From the NCBI GenBank assembly GCA_937995335.1, contig CALKIH010000018.1, positions 58,519-122,518 of the forward strand: a stretch of 64,000 nt of DNA, in the 5' to 3' direction. Of this stretch, positions 43,919-52,214 are shown piece after piece. Made by a program: the position numbers and the translations under genes. Each line of letters starts with the position of its first letter. Within the stretch, counting starts at the first letter, position 1. The DNA comes from UBA2357 sp002344625. Lineage in GTDB: Bacteria; Pseudomonadota; Gammaproteobacteria; Burkholderiales; Rhodocyclaceae. Below the pieces are notes generated by a model. That model searched no databases. It had not been told where the DNA came from and saw only the letters and a list, made by a program, of their open reading frames with translations.

Positions 43919-43965
43919 TGCACCGCGAGCGTGCCCTTACACGACGCATTCACACCCATGGTGCC
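43919..43965 (+). promoter_or_regulatory. Two NtrC-like enhancer sites upstream of aapJ
   Basis: TGCACC-GCGAG-CGTGCC (43919-43935) and TTCACA-CCCAT-GGTGCC (43949-43965) partly match the NtrC palindrome TGCACC-N5-GGTGCA. The first has TGCAC…GTGC, the second has GGTGC. Their centres are 30 bp apart and about 85-115 bp before the -12 element, the usual arrangement for NtrC. The matches are imperfect. Confidence 0.35.
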
Positions 43966-44025
43966 CCACCCGGAGCCAAGGTCCGGTAAACGAAGCTTTT
44001 GCAGGCTTTTTCCGCCCAATTTCAC

Positions 44026-44042
44026 TTGGCACGCTTAGTGCT
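44026..44042 (+). promoter_or_regulatory. Sigma-54 (-24/-12) promoter of aapJQMP
   Basis: TTGGCACGCTTAGTGCT matches the consensus YTGGCACGrNNNTTGCW. GG (-24) and GC (-12) are separated by exactly 10 bp, and the whole TTGGCACG block is conserved. The only notable deviation is GT instead of TT before GC. It faces the amino-acid transporter operon. Confidence 0.65.
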
Positions 44043-44327
44043 TTTACTCATCGACACGCTACCGGATCACTGATATCAATAAAGTTATTCATTAATTTCA
44101 ATAGCTTGATGTTTATGTTCGGGTTAACCCGCGGTACTGGCGCCGGTAGGGAGTTTCCCTATCTCTATTGCACTGACGATTGCCGACGACAATACTAGCC
44201 GGGTCAGAGTCTGTTTCTGGCCTCGTTCTGAAGTGGAACCGCGCATTGACCTGCGCCCAGTCGCACCTCCGGACGTGCCGTGGAAACCTGTTGGCGTTAC
44301 TTCAAAAATCGATACGGAGGTTCATTT

Positions 44328-45356
44328 ATGAAAGCAGCCAAGACAACCCTCATCGCAGCAGCCGTTGCCGCCACGGCGGGTCTCTCCTTGCCGGCCCATG
44401 CCGGCACGACGCTCGACGCGGTACTCAAGAAGGGGTTCGTGCAGTGTGGCGTCAGCGACGGCCTGCCAGGCTTCTCCTACACCGACGAAAAGGGCCAGTA
44501 CAAGGGCATCGACGTCGATGTGTGTCGTGGCGTGGCCGCCGCGGTGTTCGGCGACGCGAGCAAGGTGCGCTTCAGCCCGCTGACCGCCAAGGAGCGCTTC
44601 ACCGCCGTGCAGTCGGGCGAAGTCGACGTCCTGTCGCGCAACACGACCTGGACCAGTTCGCGCGACGCGGGCATGGGCCTGAGTTTCACCGGGGTCACCT
44701 ACTACGACGGCCAGGGCTTCCTGGTGAGCACCAAGATCGGCGTCAAGAGCGCCAAGGAACTCGATGGGGCGTCGGTGTGCATCCAGTCGGGCACCACGAC
44801 CGAGTTGAACCTCACCGATTACTTCCGCGCCAACGGCATGAAGTACACCCCGATCACCTACGACAAGTCCGACGAAACCGTGAAGGCGCTCGAAGCCGGC
44901 CGTTGCGACGTGCTGACGTCCGACCAGTCGCAGCTCTACGCCCAGCGCATCAAGCTCGGCAACCCGGCCGACTTCATCGTATTGCCGGAAGTGATTTCCA
45001 AGGAGCCGCTCGGCCCGGTCGTGCGCCAGGGTGACGACGAATGGTTCAACATCGTTCGCTGGACGCTGTTCGCGATGGTCAACGCCGAAGAGCTGGGCCT
45101 GACTTCGGGCAACGTCGAGGAGCAGGCCAAGACCTCCGCGAACCCCGACGTGCGCCGCCTGCTCGGCGCCGAAGGCGAATACGGCAAGGACCTCAAGCTG
45201 CAGAAGGACTGGGCGCTGCAGATCGTCAAGCAGGTCGGCAACTACGGTGAGATGTTCGAGCGCAATGTCGGCATGGGCAGCGAGCTGAAGATCGCGCGCG
45301 GCCAGAACGCGCTGTGGAACGTGGGCGGCCTGCAGTACGCCCCGCCGGTTCGCTAA
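44328..45356 (+). CDS. aapJ: General L-amino acid ABC transporter, periplasmic binding protein
   Basis: 342-residue binding protein with a signal peptide (1-24, cleavage after LPAHA). It then has the type II amino-acid-binding fold (VLKKGFVQCGVSDGLPGFSYTDEKGQYKGIDVDVCR). It captures many L-amino acids for AapQMP. GGAGG lies 8 nt before ATG 44328. It is the first and probably most highly expressed gene of the operon; a perfect stem-loop separates it from the permease genes. The upstream sigma-54 promoter suggests induction under nitrogen limitation. Confidence 0.92.
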   Translation: MKAAKTTLIAAAVAATAGLSLPAHAGTTLDAVLKKGFVQCGVSDGLPGFSYTDEKGQYKGIDVDVCRGVAAAVFGDASKVRFSPLTAKERFTAVQSGEVDVLSRNTTWTSSRDAGMGLSFTGVTYYDGQGFLVSTKIGVKSAKELDGASVCIQSGTTTELNLTDYFRANGMKYTPITYDKSDETVKALEAGRCDVLTSDQSQLYAQRIKLGNPADFIVLPEVISKEPLGPVVRQGDDEWFNIVRWTLFAMVNAEELGLTSGNVEEQAKTSANPDVRRLLGAEGEYGKDLKLQKDWALQIVKQVGNYGEMFERNVGMGSELKIARGQNALWNVGGLQYAPPVR

Positions 45357-45371
45357 GCGTCGCGCTTTGGG

Positions 45372-45395
45372 GGCCACCGTCCCGGGACGGTGGCC
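45372..45395 (+). other. 24-bp perfect palindrome between aapJ and aapQ
   Basis: GGCCACCGTCCC is directly followed by its reverse complement, giving a strong RNA stem-loop 16 bp after the aapJ stop and 28 bp before aapQ. Such structures commonly protect the binding-protein mRNA and lower permease expression. No T tract follows. Confidence 0.6.
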
Positions 45396-45422
45396 ATTCC
45401 GTTCATCCAACCGAGAAACCAC

Positions 45423-46607
45423 ATGCACAATACGACCGGCGTGAAGCCGTCCAGTGGTTCCATGCTGACCGACCCCAAAGCCCGCGCGCTGCTGTTCCAG
45501 GTGTTGTCGGTGTGCACGGTGGTGGGCATCGGCTGGTACCTCTTCCACAACACCCAGACCAATCTCGCGCAGCGCGGCATCACGTCGGGGTTCGGATTTC
45601 TCAACAACACCGCCGGCTTCGGCATCCTGCAATCCCTGATCGAGTTCAGCCCTACCGATACCTACGGCCGGGTGTTTTTCATCGGCCTGCTCAATACCTT
45701 GCTGGTTTCGGTGCTGGGGATCTTCTTCGCCACCGTGATCGGCTTCATCATCGGCATCGCCCGGCTTTCGCCGAACTGGCTGATCAGCCGGCTGGCCGCG
45801 GTCTACATCGAAATCTTCCGCAACATCCCGCCGCTACTGCAGATATTCTTCTGGTATTTCGCGGTCCTGCGCGCCATGCCCGGTCCGCGTGACAGCTTTG
45901 CGCTATCGGACGTCTTCTTCCTGAACATCCGCGGCCTTTATGTGCCCGAACCGACGGCGACGCCCGCCTTCTGGGCATTCGCGCTCGCGCTGCTGCTGGC
46001 ACTCGGGGGCGCATGGGAACTCGCGCGCCGGGCGCGTTCGCTCAAGATCACCACCGGGCAGGAGTTCCCGGTGTTCTTCTCGTCGCTGGCGCTGCTCGTG
46101 ATCCTGCCGGGACTATCGATCCTGGTTTTCGGCAAGCCGTTCACCTGGACCCTGCCCGAGTTGCGCGGTTTCAACTTCGTCGGCGGAATGGTGATCATCC
46201 CGGAGCTGTTCGCGATCACGCTGGCGCTGACGATCTATACTGCCGCATTCATTGCCGAAACCGTGCGTTCGGGCATTCAATCGGTCAGCCACGGCCAGAC
46301 CGAAGCCGCGCGTTCGCTGGGCCTGCGGCCCAAGCACATGTTGCGCCTGGTGATCATCCCGCAAGCGATGCGCGTGATCATCCCGCCGCTCACCAGCCAG
46401 TATCTCAACCTGGTCAAGAATTCGTCGCTCGCCGCGGCCATCGGCTATCCCGATCTGGTGTCGCTGTTCGCCGGCACGGTACTCAACCAGACGGGCCAGG
46501 CCATAGAAACCATCGCCATCACGATGTCGGTTTACCTCGCCATCAGCCTGACCATCTCCTTCCTGATGAACATCTACAACAAGCGCATCGCGCTGATCGA
46601 GCGATAA
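45423..46607 (+). CDS. aapQ: General L-amino acid ABC transporter, permease
   Basis: 394-residue polar-amino-acid permease with an N-terminal cytoplasmic stretch and about eight helices. The family insertion before the last block is present. The EAA-loop SHGQTEAARSLGLRPKHMLRLVIIPQAMRVIIPP contacts the ATPase. ATG 45423 (MHNTTGVKPSSG) is chosen; a GTG upstream falls inside the palindrome. It is followed by aapM after 13 bp. Confidence 0.92.
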   Translation: MHNTTGVKPSSGSMLTDPKARALLFQVLSVCTVVGIGWYLFHNTQTNLAQRGITSGFGFLNNTAGFGILQSLIEFSPTDTYGRVFFIGLLNTLLVSVLGIFFATVIGFIIGIARLSPNWLISRLAAVYIEIFRNIPPLLQIFFWYFAVLRAMPGPRDSFALSDVFFLNIRGLYVPEPTATPAFWAFALALLLALGGAWELARRARSLKITTGQEFPVFFSSLALLVILPGLSILVFGKPFTWTLPELRGFNFVGGMVIIPELFAITLALTIYTAAFIAETVRSGIQSVSHGQTEAARSLGLRPKHMLRLVIIPQAMRVIIPPLTSQYLNLVKNSSLAAAIGYPDLVSLFAGTVLNQTGQAIETIAITMSVYLAISLTISFLMNIYNKRIALIER

Positions 46608-46620
46608 GGAGAGCGACGCG

Positions 46621-47718
46621 ATGACGACCCATACCTTCAAACCGAGCCTGCCACCACCGCCGATGTCGGTCGGCCCCGCCGCCTGGATCCGGGCGAACCT
46701 GTTCTCGAACTGGTTCAACAGCCTGCTGACCTTCCTGGCGATCTACCTGATCTGGATCCTGATCCCGCCGGTCATCAAATGGGCATTCATCGACGCCGAC
46801 TGGAACGGCACCAGCCGCGATGCGTGCACCAGCGGCGGGGCGTGCTGGGTATTCATCAAGGTACGGTTTTCGCAGTTCATGTACGGTTTCTATCCGGAAC
46901 ATTTGCGCTGGCGGGTGGACCTCACCGTGCTGCTCGCGATCGCCGGCTCGATCCCGCTGTTTCTCAAGGCGATGCCGAAGAAGCTCCCGTATGGCCTCGC
47001 GTTCGGCCTGATCTACCCGATCGTTGCATGGGTCCTGCTTTTCGGCGGCATGTTCGGCCTCGCCGAGGTCCAGACCAGCCAGTGGGGCGGACTGATGCTC
47101 ACGCTGGTGATCGCCACGGTCGGCATCGGCGGCGCGATGCCGCTGGGCATCCTGCTGGCACTCGGCAGGCGCTCGCACATGCCCGCGGTGCGGGTCATCT
47201 GCGTGACCTTCATCGAGTTCTGGCGCGGCGTGCCGCTGATCACCGTGCTGTTCATGTCGTCGGTGATGCTGCCCTTGTTCCTGCCCGAGCAGATGAGCTT
47301 CGACAAGCTGCTGCGCGCCCTCATCGCGGTCATGCTGTTCGAGGCGGCTTACATCGCCGAAGTCGTCCGCGGTGGGCTCCAGGCGATTCCCAAGGGCCAG
47401 TATGAAGCCGCTGGCGCGATGGGCCTGGGTTACTGGCGGATGATGGGCCTGGTGATCCTGCCCCAGGCGCTGAAGCTGGTCATTCCGGGCATCGTGAACA
47501 CCTTCATCGCGCTGTTCAAGGATACCAGCCTGGTCATCATCATCGGCCTGTTCGACCTCTTCAACAGCATCCACCAGGCCACCGTCGACCCCGCCTGGCT
47601 TGGATATGCAACCGAAGGCTACGTGTTTGCGGCACTGGTATTCTGGATTTTCTGTTTCGGCATGTCCCGCTATTCGATGCATATCGAACGCAAGCTGGAT
47701 CGTGGCCACAAGCGTTAG
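46621..47718 (+). CDS. aapM: General L-amino acid ABC transporter, permease
   Basis: 365-residue partner permease with about eight helices and the EAA motif IPKGQYEAAGAMGLGYWRMMGLVILPQALKLVIPG. It has the extra periplasmic segment typical of AapM (CTSGGACWVFIKVRFSQFMYGFYP). It forms a heterodimer channel with AapQ. Confidence 0.92.
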   Translation: MTTHTFKPSLPPPPMSVGPAAWIRANLFSNWFNSLLTFLAIYLIWILIPPVIKWAFIDADWNGTSRDACTSGGACWVFIKVRFSQFMYGFYPEHLRWRVDLTVLLAIAGSIPLFLKAMPKKLPYGLAFGLIYPIVAWVLLFGGMFGLAEVQTSQWGGLMLTLVIATVGIGGAMPLGILLALGRRSHMPAVRVICVTFIEFWRGVPLITVLFMSSVMLPLFLPEQMSFDKLLRALIAVMLFEAAYIAEVVRGGLQAIPKGQYEAAGAMGLGYWRMMGLVILPQALKLVIPGIVNTFIALFKDTSLVIIIGLFDLFNSIHQATVDPAWLGYATEGYVFAALVFWIFCFGMSRYSMHIERKLDRGHKR

Positions 47719-47729
47719 GAACCCCGCTC

Positions 47730-48500
47730 ATGACTGACATCGAAAACAACCACCGCGCGCTTGGCGACAAGCAGATGATCCTGATGGAAAACGTCAACAA
47801 GTGGTACGGCGAGTTCCACGTGCTCAAGGACATCAATCTGAAAGTCCGCCAGGGCGAGCGCATCGTGCTGTGCGGCCCCTCGGGCTCGGGCAAGTCGACC
47901 ACCATCCGCTGCATCAACCGGCTCGAAGAACACCAGGCCGGCAAGATCGTGGTCGACGGGGTCGAACTCACTTCCGACCTCAAACAGATCGAAACCATCC
48001 GGCGCGAAGTCGGCATGGTGTTCCAGCATTTCAACCTGTTCCCGCACCTGACCGTGCTGCAGAACTGCACCCTCGCCCCGATGTGGGTGCGCAAGATGCC
48101 CAAGCGCGAAGCCGAGGAAATCGCGATGCAGTTTCTCGAGCGGGTACGCATTCCCGAGCAGGCCAACAAGTACCCCGGCCAGCTCTCGGGTGGCCAGCAG
48201 CAGCGTGTCGCGATCGCCCGCGCGCTGTGCATGAAGCCGATGATCATGTTGTTCGACGAACCCACCTCGGCGCTCGACCCCGAGATGGTCAAGGAGGTAC
48301 TCGACACCATGGTGAGCCTCGCCGAAAGCGGCATGACGATGCTGTGCGTCACCCACGAAATGGGCTTCGCCCGCACCGTGGCTGACCGTGTCATCTTCAT
48401 GGACAAGGGCGAGATCGTCGAGATGGCCCCGCCCGAAGAGTTCTTCTCGAATCCCAAGTCCGACCGCACCCGCACCTTCCTGGGCCAAATCCTGCACTGA
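47730..48500 (+). CDS. aapP: General L-amino acid ABC transporter, ATP-binding protein
   Basis: 256-residue ATPase of the PAAT family: Walker A GPSGSGKST, Q-loop MVFQHFNLFPHLTVLQN, signature LSGGQQQRVAIARAL and Walker B IMLFDEPTSALDPEMV. It energises AapQM and is the last gene of the operon. Confidence 0.95.
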   Translation: MTDIENNHRALGDKQMILMENVNKWYGEFHVLKDINLKVRQGERIVLCGPSGSGKSTTIRCINRLEEHQAGKIVVDGVELTSDLKQIETIRREVGMVFQHFNLFPHLTVLQNCTLAPMWVRKMPKREAEEIAMQFLERVRIPEQANKYPGQLSGGQQQRVAIARALCMKPMIMLFDEPTSALDPEMVKEVLDTMVSLAESGMTMLCVTHEMGFARTVADRVIFMDKGEIVEMAPPEEFFSNPKSDRTRTFLGQILH

Positions 48501-48558
48501 TCCGGGCTACACACCCCAAAGACGGATCGCATGGCTTCGAGGGCGGTGCCATTCGCAT

Positions 48559-48575
48559 GCCCCGCCGGCCGGGGC
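48559..48575 (+). terminator. Hairpin downstream of aapP
   Basis: GCCCCG-CCGGC-CGGGGC, a 6-bp perfect stem 58 bp after the aapP stop, between convergent genes. There is no T tract. The rest of 48501-48792 shows no gene. Confidence 0.3.
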
Positions 48576-48792
48576 GCTTGCATACGATCTCGCCAACGAC
48601 GGCACCCAGTTGACCAGGGAACACATGGTCGCACCGGATAAGATGTTTCAGGACAGACCAACCAACAAGTGAGTTTCTGGGCGAAATGTTGAACAGCGGT
48701 CGTGTTTCATATTTCCAAACCGCATCCCCTGGCTCGCACAACCAGCGGAGCTTCGCTCGCGATGCGTCCCATCACAAGCTTGCGGGCAAGAT

Positions 48793-49752
48793 CTATCTTG
48801 GCGGTTCTGCAGCCGCCGACGATACGCGGCGCCCAAGCAAGCCGTCGAGCAAGGCTGTCGCCGCCTTGCCATAAAGGATCAGGCCGAGCGCCATGAAGAT
48901 CAGCGGCAGCGCGGCGAACACCCAGCCGGTGAGCGCCTCGCCGCCGAATGCCACCCCCACCAGCAGCGCCACCGCCGGATTCACGAAGGAATAGCTGCCT
49001 GCCAGCGCCGCCGAGGTGTTCTGCAGCAGCCACAGATAGGCGTTCAACGCGACCATGGTGCCCATGACCACGAGATAGGCCCAGGCCGCCCAGGCACGCG
49101 GCGTCACCTCGCCCAAGGCCGGCATCGACTCGAACCCCAGGGCGGCGAGCGCCCCCAGCGCGCCCCCGGTCAGCCACTGGACCGCGGCGGCCATCGTCGG
49201 TGGCGGCAACACCAGCTTGCGTGATGCATACGAACCGATGCTCCAGGCCAGCGGCCCGGCAAACGCCAGCAAAGTACCCGACCAGGTCGCGGAAAAATCG
49301 CCCTCCAGCGCCAGCAGCATTGCCCCCACGACGCCAACGCCCAGGCCCAGCCAGCTGGTCAGCGGCACGCGCTCGCCGCCCATGCGCGTCCACAGCGCCA
49401 GCCACATCGGCATGGTGGTGACGACGGTCGCCATGAGCCCCGACCCGATGCCGAGTTTCTGGGCATAGCTCACCATGTTGAGCGCCAGGAACACCATCAA
49501 TCCCCCGACCACCGCGCCGTTGAACCATTGCCGCGGCGGCGGTAGGCGATGGCCGCGCATCAGGGCCACGCCCAGCATGATCGTCCCCGCGAGAATGAAG
49601 CGCGACGCATTCATCCACATCGGCGGCATCGACTCCATCGCCACCGAAATGGCGAAGTAAGTCGTTCCCCACACCACGTAGACCAGCAACAGCGCGATCG
49701 TGATACCGATCGAGCGCCTTCGCGCGGCCTGATCATTGAAAATGCCCGGCAT
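48793..49752 (-). CDS. EamA/DMT-family exporter (YedA-like)
   Basis: 319-residue transporter with ten helices and duplicated EamA domains (ALLLVYVVWGTTYFAISVAM in the first, WAYLVVMGTMVALNAYLWLL in the second). It is divergent from an Lrp-type regulator with a 70-bp shared control region. That pairing suggests export of an amino acid or similar metabolite under Lrp control; the substrate is unknown. Confidence 0.87.
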   Translation of the reverse strand: MPGIFNDQAARRRSIGITIALLLVYVVWGTTYFAISVAMESMPPMWMNASRFILAGTIMLGVALMRGHRLPPPRQWFNGAVVGGLMVFLALNMVSYAQKLGIGSGLMATVVTTMPMWLALWTRMGGERVPLTSWLGLGVGVVGAMLLALEGDFSATWSGTLLAFAGPLAWSIGSYASRKLVLPPPTMAAAVQWLTGGALGALAALGFESMPALGEVTPRAWAAWAYLVVMGTMVALNAYLWLLQNTSAALAGSYSFVNPAVALLVGVAFGGEALTGWVFAALPLIFMALGLILYGKAATALLDGLLGRRVSSAAAEPPR

Positions 49753-49759
49753 GATGCGT

Positions 49760-49784
49760 ATTCGTCCGAATAATTTCTTATAAT
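49760..49784. promoter_or_regulatory. Shared control region of the DMT exporter and Lrp-type regulator
   Basis: The palindrome ATTCGTCCGAAT (49760-49771) is followed by a perfect TATAAT (49779-49784) on the plus strand in an AT-rich gap. The palindrome could be the regulator's own site and the TATAAT its -10 box. No good -35 is visible. Confidence 0.35.
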
Positions 49785-49822
49785 TTCTACATTTACCGAA
49801 ATTCTACTTACGAGACCGAATA

Positions 49823-50290
49823 ATGCAAGCAGATGTTCAGCCGGATGAATTGGACGGAAGAATTCTTTCTGCCCTGAGCGAAGACGGCCGACGTTCTTAC
49901 GCCGACATCGGCGCAGCCGTCGGCCTCTCGACCGCTGCGGTACATGAACGCGTACGCAAGATGCTCGAGCGCGGCACGATCAAGCGTTTCACGATCAGCA
50001 TCGAGCCGGAGCGCGTGGGGCTCAACTTCACCGCGTTCGTAGCCATTCGCAATGACGGCGGGATTCACTGCCGCGAGATGGCGCCGCGGCTCAGCCGCAT
50101 GCCCGAAATCCTCGAACTGCACAGCGTGGCCGGGGAATACGATTTCCTGGCCAAGATCCGCACCACCCATCCGCGCGCGCTCGAAGACGTTCTGTACGAG
50201 ATCAAGGCCATCCCGGGCGTCGCCCGCACCATCAGCACGGTGGTGTTGAACACCGAATTCGAAGATCGCCCCCGGCGGCTGGGCACATAG
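49823..50290 (+). CDS. Lrp/AsnC-family transcriptional regulator
   Basis: 155-residue protein with an N-terminal winged helix (ELDGRILSALSEDGRRSYADI, then VGLSTAAVHERVRKMLERGTI as recognition helix) and a C-terminal RAM ligand-binding domain (HSVAGEYDFLAKIRT). It probably controls the divergent exporter in response to an amino acid. Confidence 0.9.
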   Translation: MQADVQPDELDGRILSALSEDGRRSYADIGAAVGLSTAAVHERVRKMLERGTIKRFTISIEPERVGLNFTAFVAIRNDGGIHCREMAPRLSRMPEILELHSVAGEYDFLAKIRTTHPRALEDVLYEIKAIPGVARTISTVVLNTEFEDRPRRLGT

Positions 50291-50335
50291 CGCATACGCG
50301 GCCGGTACCCAGACCTTGCCCGGGAACGCCGATCG

Positions 50336-50352
50336 GCCCGCGCCAAGCGGGC
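50336..50352 (+). terminator. Hairpin after the Lrp-type gene
   Basis: GCCCGC-GCCAA-GCGGGC, 45 bp after the stop, with a 6-bp perfect stem and no T tract. Confidence 0.25.
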
Positions 50353-50458
50353 GCCGCCTGCCATCCGTGGCAGTTTTCCTGCCAAGTCGTCTTCACCGGC
50401 AGTGCCCCTGACCCCGCTCACACCGTACATCACACTGTTTCGTAAGGACTCTCCGACG

Positions 50459-50475
50459 CTGGCACGAATTGTGAA
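50459..50475 (+). promoter_or_regulatory. Sigma-54-like promoter of the DsrE-like gene
   Basis: CTGGCACGAATTGTGAA carries a perfect -24 block (CTGGCACG). The -12 region, at the correct 10-bp spacing, reads GT-GA instead of TT-GC. The predicted start would lie about 30 nt before the gene. The next gene but one is a sigma-54 activator, which supports the call. Confidence 0.45.
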
Positions 50476-50514
50476 TGGAAAGCCGGATCACATCTTCCAC
50501 TCCAGAGGCAGGTC

Positions 50515-50931
50515 ATGAAGAAAGCACTCGTCACACTCGCACTCGCCGCATGCTCCACCACCGCGCTTGCCGACAAGGCGCCGGTCACGGTCATTCTGAC
50601 CTCGGCCAGCAACATGACCCAGGGCATGGCACTGGTGCTGGCCAACCAGATGCAGGAACAAGGCGCGCAGGTCGACATCCTGTTGTGCGACAGGGCCGGC
50701 GATCTCGCCGTACGGGGTACGGCCGGCGAATCGCTCAAGCCCCAGAACGTGACGCCGACGCAATTGCTCGAGGCCGCGATCAAGAAAGGCGCAACCGCCT
50801 CGGTGTGCGCGCTCTACCTGCCGAACTCGGGCAACAAGGCAGAAGATCTGAAGGCGGCGATCACCCCGGCCCGGCCCGACGCAATGGGCCGCGCCCTGCT
50901 CGAACCCGACCGCAAGGTCATGGCGTTTTGA
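50515..50931 (+). CDS. Periplasmic DsrE-like protein
   Basis: 138 residues: signal peptide (1-19, MKKALVTLALAACSTTALA), then a DsrE/DsrF-like fold (VTVILTSASNMTQGMALVLANQ, GAQVDILLCDRAGDLA, ATPTQLL-like helix, GATASVCALYLPNSG). DsrE-family proteins move or bind sulfane sulfur; two cysteines in the mature part (in LLCDR and SVCAL) could serve. A Shine-Dalgarno GAGGCAGG precedes ATG. It is convergent with the sigma-54 activator gene and near a rhodanese. Confidence 0.75.
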   Translation: MKKALVTLALAACSTTALADKAPVTVILTSASNMTQGMALVLANQMQEQGAQVDILLCDRAGDLAVRGTAGESLKPQNVTPTQLLEAAIKKGATASVCALYLPNSGNKAEDLKAAITPARPDAMGRALLEPDRKVMAF

Positions 50932-50953
50932 TCTTGCGCGGTGTCCGGGCGTT

Positions 50954-51979
50954 TCAGTGCTCGCACCCGCTCTTGCCGACGCCCAGTGAGCGCAGCCTGC
51001 GGTAAAGGGTGCGCTCGCTCAGGCCCAGCTTGCGCGCCAGATCGCGCCGGCTGCCCCGGTGCCCCTCGACAACGCCCAGAAGCCGCGCTTGATCGAGAAG
51101 GCCCCGCTCGGATCCCTGCAACCCCCTTCGGGACGCCTCGGTATCGGCGTCGGATGCACGACCGGACCGACCGGCGGCACACTCGATGGCGAGGTGCTCG
51201 ACCCCGATCACGTCGCCGTCACACATCAGGCTCGCGCGTTCGAGCACATTGCGCAACTCACGCACGTTGCCCGGAAAATCATATCGCGCCAGCGCTTGCC
51301 ATGCCGCAGCCGACAACCCAAGCCGCCGCGTCGGCGCGACGCGCGCGAGCAGCGCCTCGCCCAGCAGCGGCAAATCGCCGACCCGGTCGCGCAAAGCCGG
51401 CACCGTAATCGGAAAAGTGTTGATGCGAAAATAGAGATCCTGGCGGAACATGCCTTCGCGAACCCTGTCCTGGAGTCGCCGATGCGTCGCGGAGACGAGC
51501 CGCACGTCGGCACGGCGCAACTCGGTGGAACCCAAGCGCCGGAAGGTCCCGGTTTCGAGCAGGCGCAGCAGCTTGACCTGGATGCCGAGGGGGATGTCGC
51601 CGATCTCGTCGAGGAACAACGTGCCACCACTGGCAGCCTCGACGAGTCCGGCCTTGCGTGCGGTCGCCCCGGTGAAGGCGCCCCGCTCATGCCCGAACAC
51701 TTCGCTCTCGAACAGCGTTTCGGGCAGCCCGGAGCAATCGACTACGACGAAGGGGCGGTCGGCGCGCCGGCTCGCCGCGTGTACCGCTGCGGCAACGAGC
51801 TCCTTGCCGGTTCCCGACTCGCCCTGCAGCAACACGCTGGCTTCGGAAGGCGCAACCCGGGCCACGAGCTCGAGCATGCGCAGGAACGCGGGGGCACGCC
51901 CGATCAAGCCATGGATGTGCGGTTCGGCAAGACGCTCCAGGAACGAAACAAGCTCCGGAAACGGAGGTGACTTCTCCAT
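50954..51979 (-). CDS. Sigma-54-dependent transcriptional activator without a sensor domain (PspF-like layout)
   Basis: 341-residue bacterial enhancer-binding protein. After only about 22 residues the AAA+ domain begins: Walker A GESGTGK (53-59), GAFTGA loop that contacts sigma-54 (100-105), Walker B GTLFLDE (119-125). A Fis-type helix-turn-helix closes it (GSRRDLARKLGLSERTLYRRL). No GAF, PAS or receiver domain is present, as in PspF, whose activity is set by a separate inhibitor. ATG 51979 is chosen over a longer AT-rich frame. It is flanked by genes for two periplasmic sulfur-type proteins, its likely targets. Confidence 0.88.
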   Translation of the reverse strand: MEKSPPFPELVSFLERLAEPHIHGLIGRAPAFLRMLELVARVAPSEASVLLQGESGTGKELVAAAVHAASRRADRPFVVVDCSGLPETLFESEVFGHERGAFTGATARKAGLVEAASGGTLFLDEIGDIPLGIQVKLLRLLETGTFRRLGSTELRRADVRLVSATHRRLQDRVREGMFRQDLYFRINTFPITVPALRDRVGDLPLLGEALLARVAPTRRLGLSAAAWQALARYDFPGNVRELRNVLERASLMCDGDVIGVEHLAIECAAGRSGRASDADTEASRRGLQGSERGLLDQARLLGVVEGHRGSRRDLARKLGLSERTLYRRLRSLGVGKSGCEH

Positions 51980-52018
51980 GCTGTTTCCCACGATATCGCG
52001 GATCGGAAAATAAATAAG

Positions 52019-52046
52019 AATATAACAATATATAGTTTTTTTACAA
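52019..52046 (-). promoter_or_regulatory. Candidate sigma-70 promoter of the sigma-54 activator gene
   Basis: On the minus strand: TTGTAA (52041-52046), 16-bp spacer, TATATT (52019-52024), in a very AT-rich tract (52006-52053). The direct repeat ACAATATA occurs at 52025-52032 and 52043-52050, 18 bp apart, and may be an operator or activator site. Confidence 0.35.
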
Positions 52047-52066
52047 TATAATTCCGCCAGCACTGT

Positions 52067-52083
52067 CAGGCACGCTCGCCGCA
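52067..52083 (+). promoter_or_regulatory. Weak sigma-54-like site upstream of the rhodanese gene
   Basis: CAGGCACGCTCGCCGCA has GG and GC at the right 10-bp spacing and GGCACG in the -24 block. The -26 T is A and the TT before GC is CC. It would give a leader of about 120 nt. Confidence 0.25.
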
Positions 52084-52214
52084 CGGCAGCCGGATGAAAA
52101 CAGCGGGCCCCATGTCTGACAGGCATTCACCGCCGACGACCCCGCTCGGTTGCGGCACCGCACATCGTCACCCGCAACGGCCGTGGCAACCCACAAGCCT
52201 TTCAGGAGAAGACA

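Larger units (their letters stand above)
43794..44327 (+). other. minE-aapJ intergenic region with long aapJ leader
   Basis: A 534-bp gap with no gene. It holds the minE hairpin, the NtrC-like sites, the sigma-54 promoter and then a leader of about 275 nt from the predicted start (near 44053) to the aapJ ATG. The stretch 44040-44120 is AT-rich. Two inverted repeats lie in the leader: CGGGTTAACCCG (44120-44131) and TAGGGA-GTT-TCCCTA (44147-44161). Confidence 0.55.

Noticed and set aside
50954..51979. Calling the sigma-54 activator FisR
   Set aside because: FisR has an N-terminal cysteine-bearing sensor domain; this protein begins its AAA+ domain after about 22 residues and has no such region.
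52184..52199. GG-N10-GC pattern resembling a sigma-54 promoter just before the rhodanese gene
   Set aside because: Transcription would start within about 5 nt of the ATG and exclude the Shine-Dalgarno; only the TGGCA block matches.
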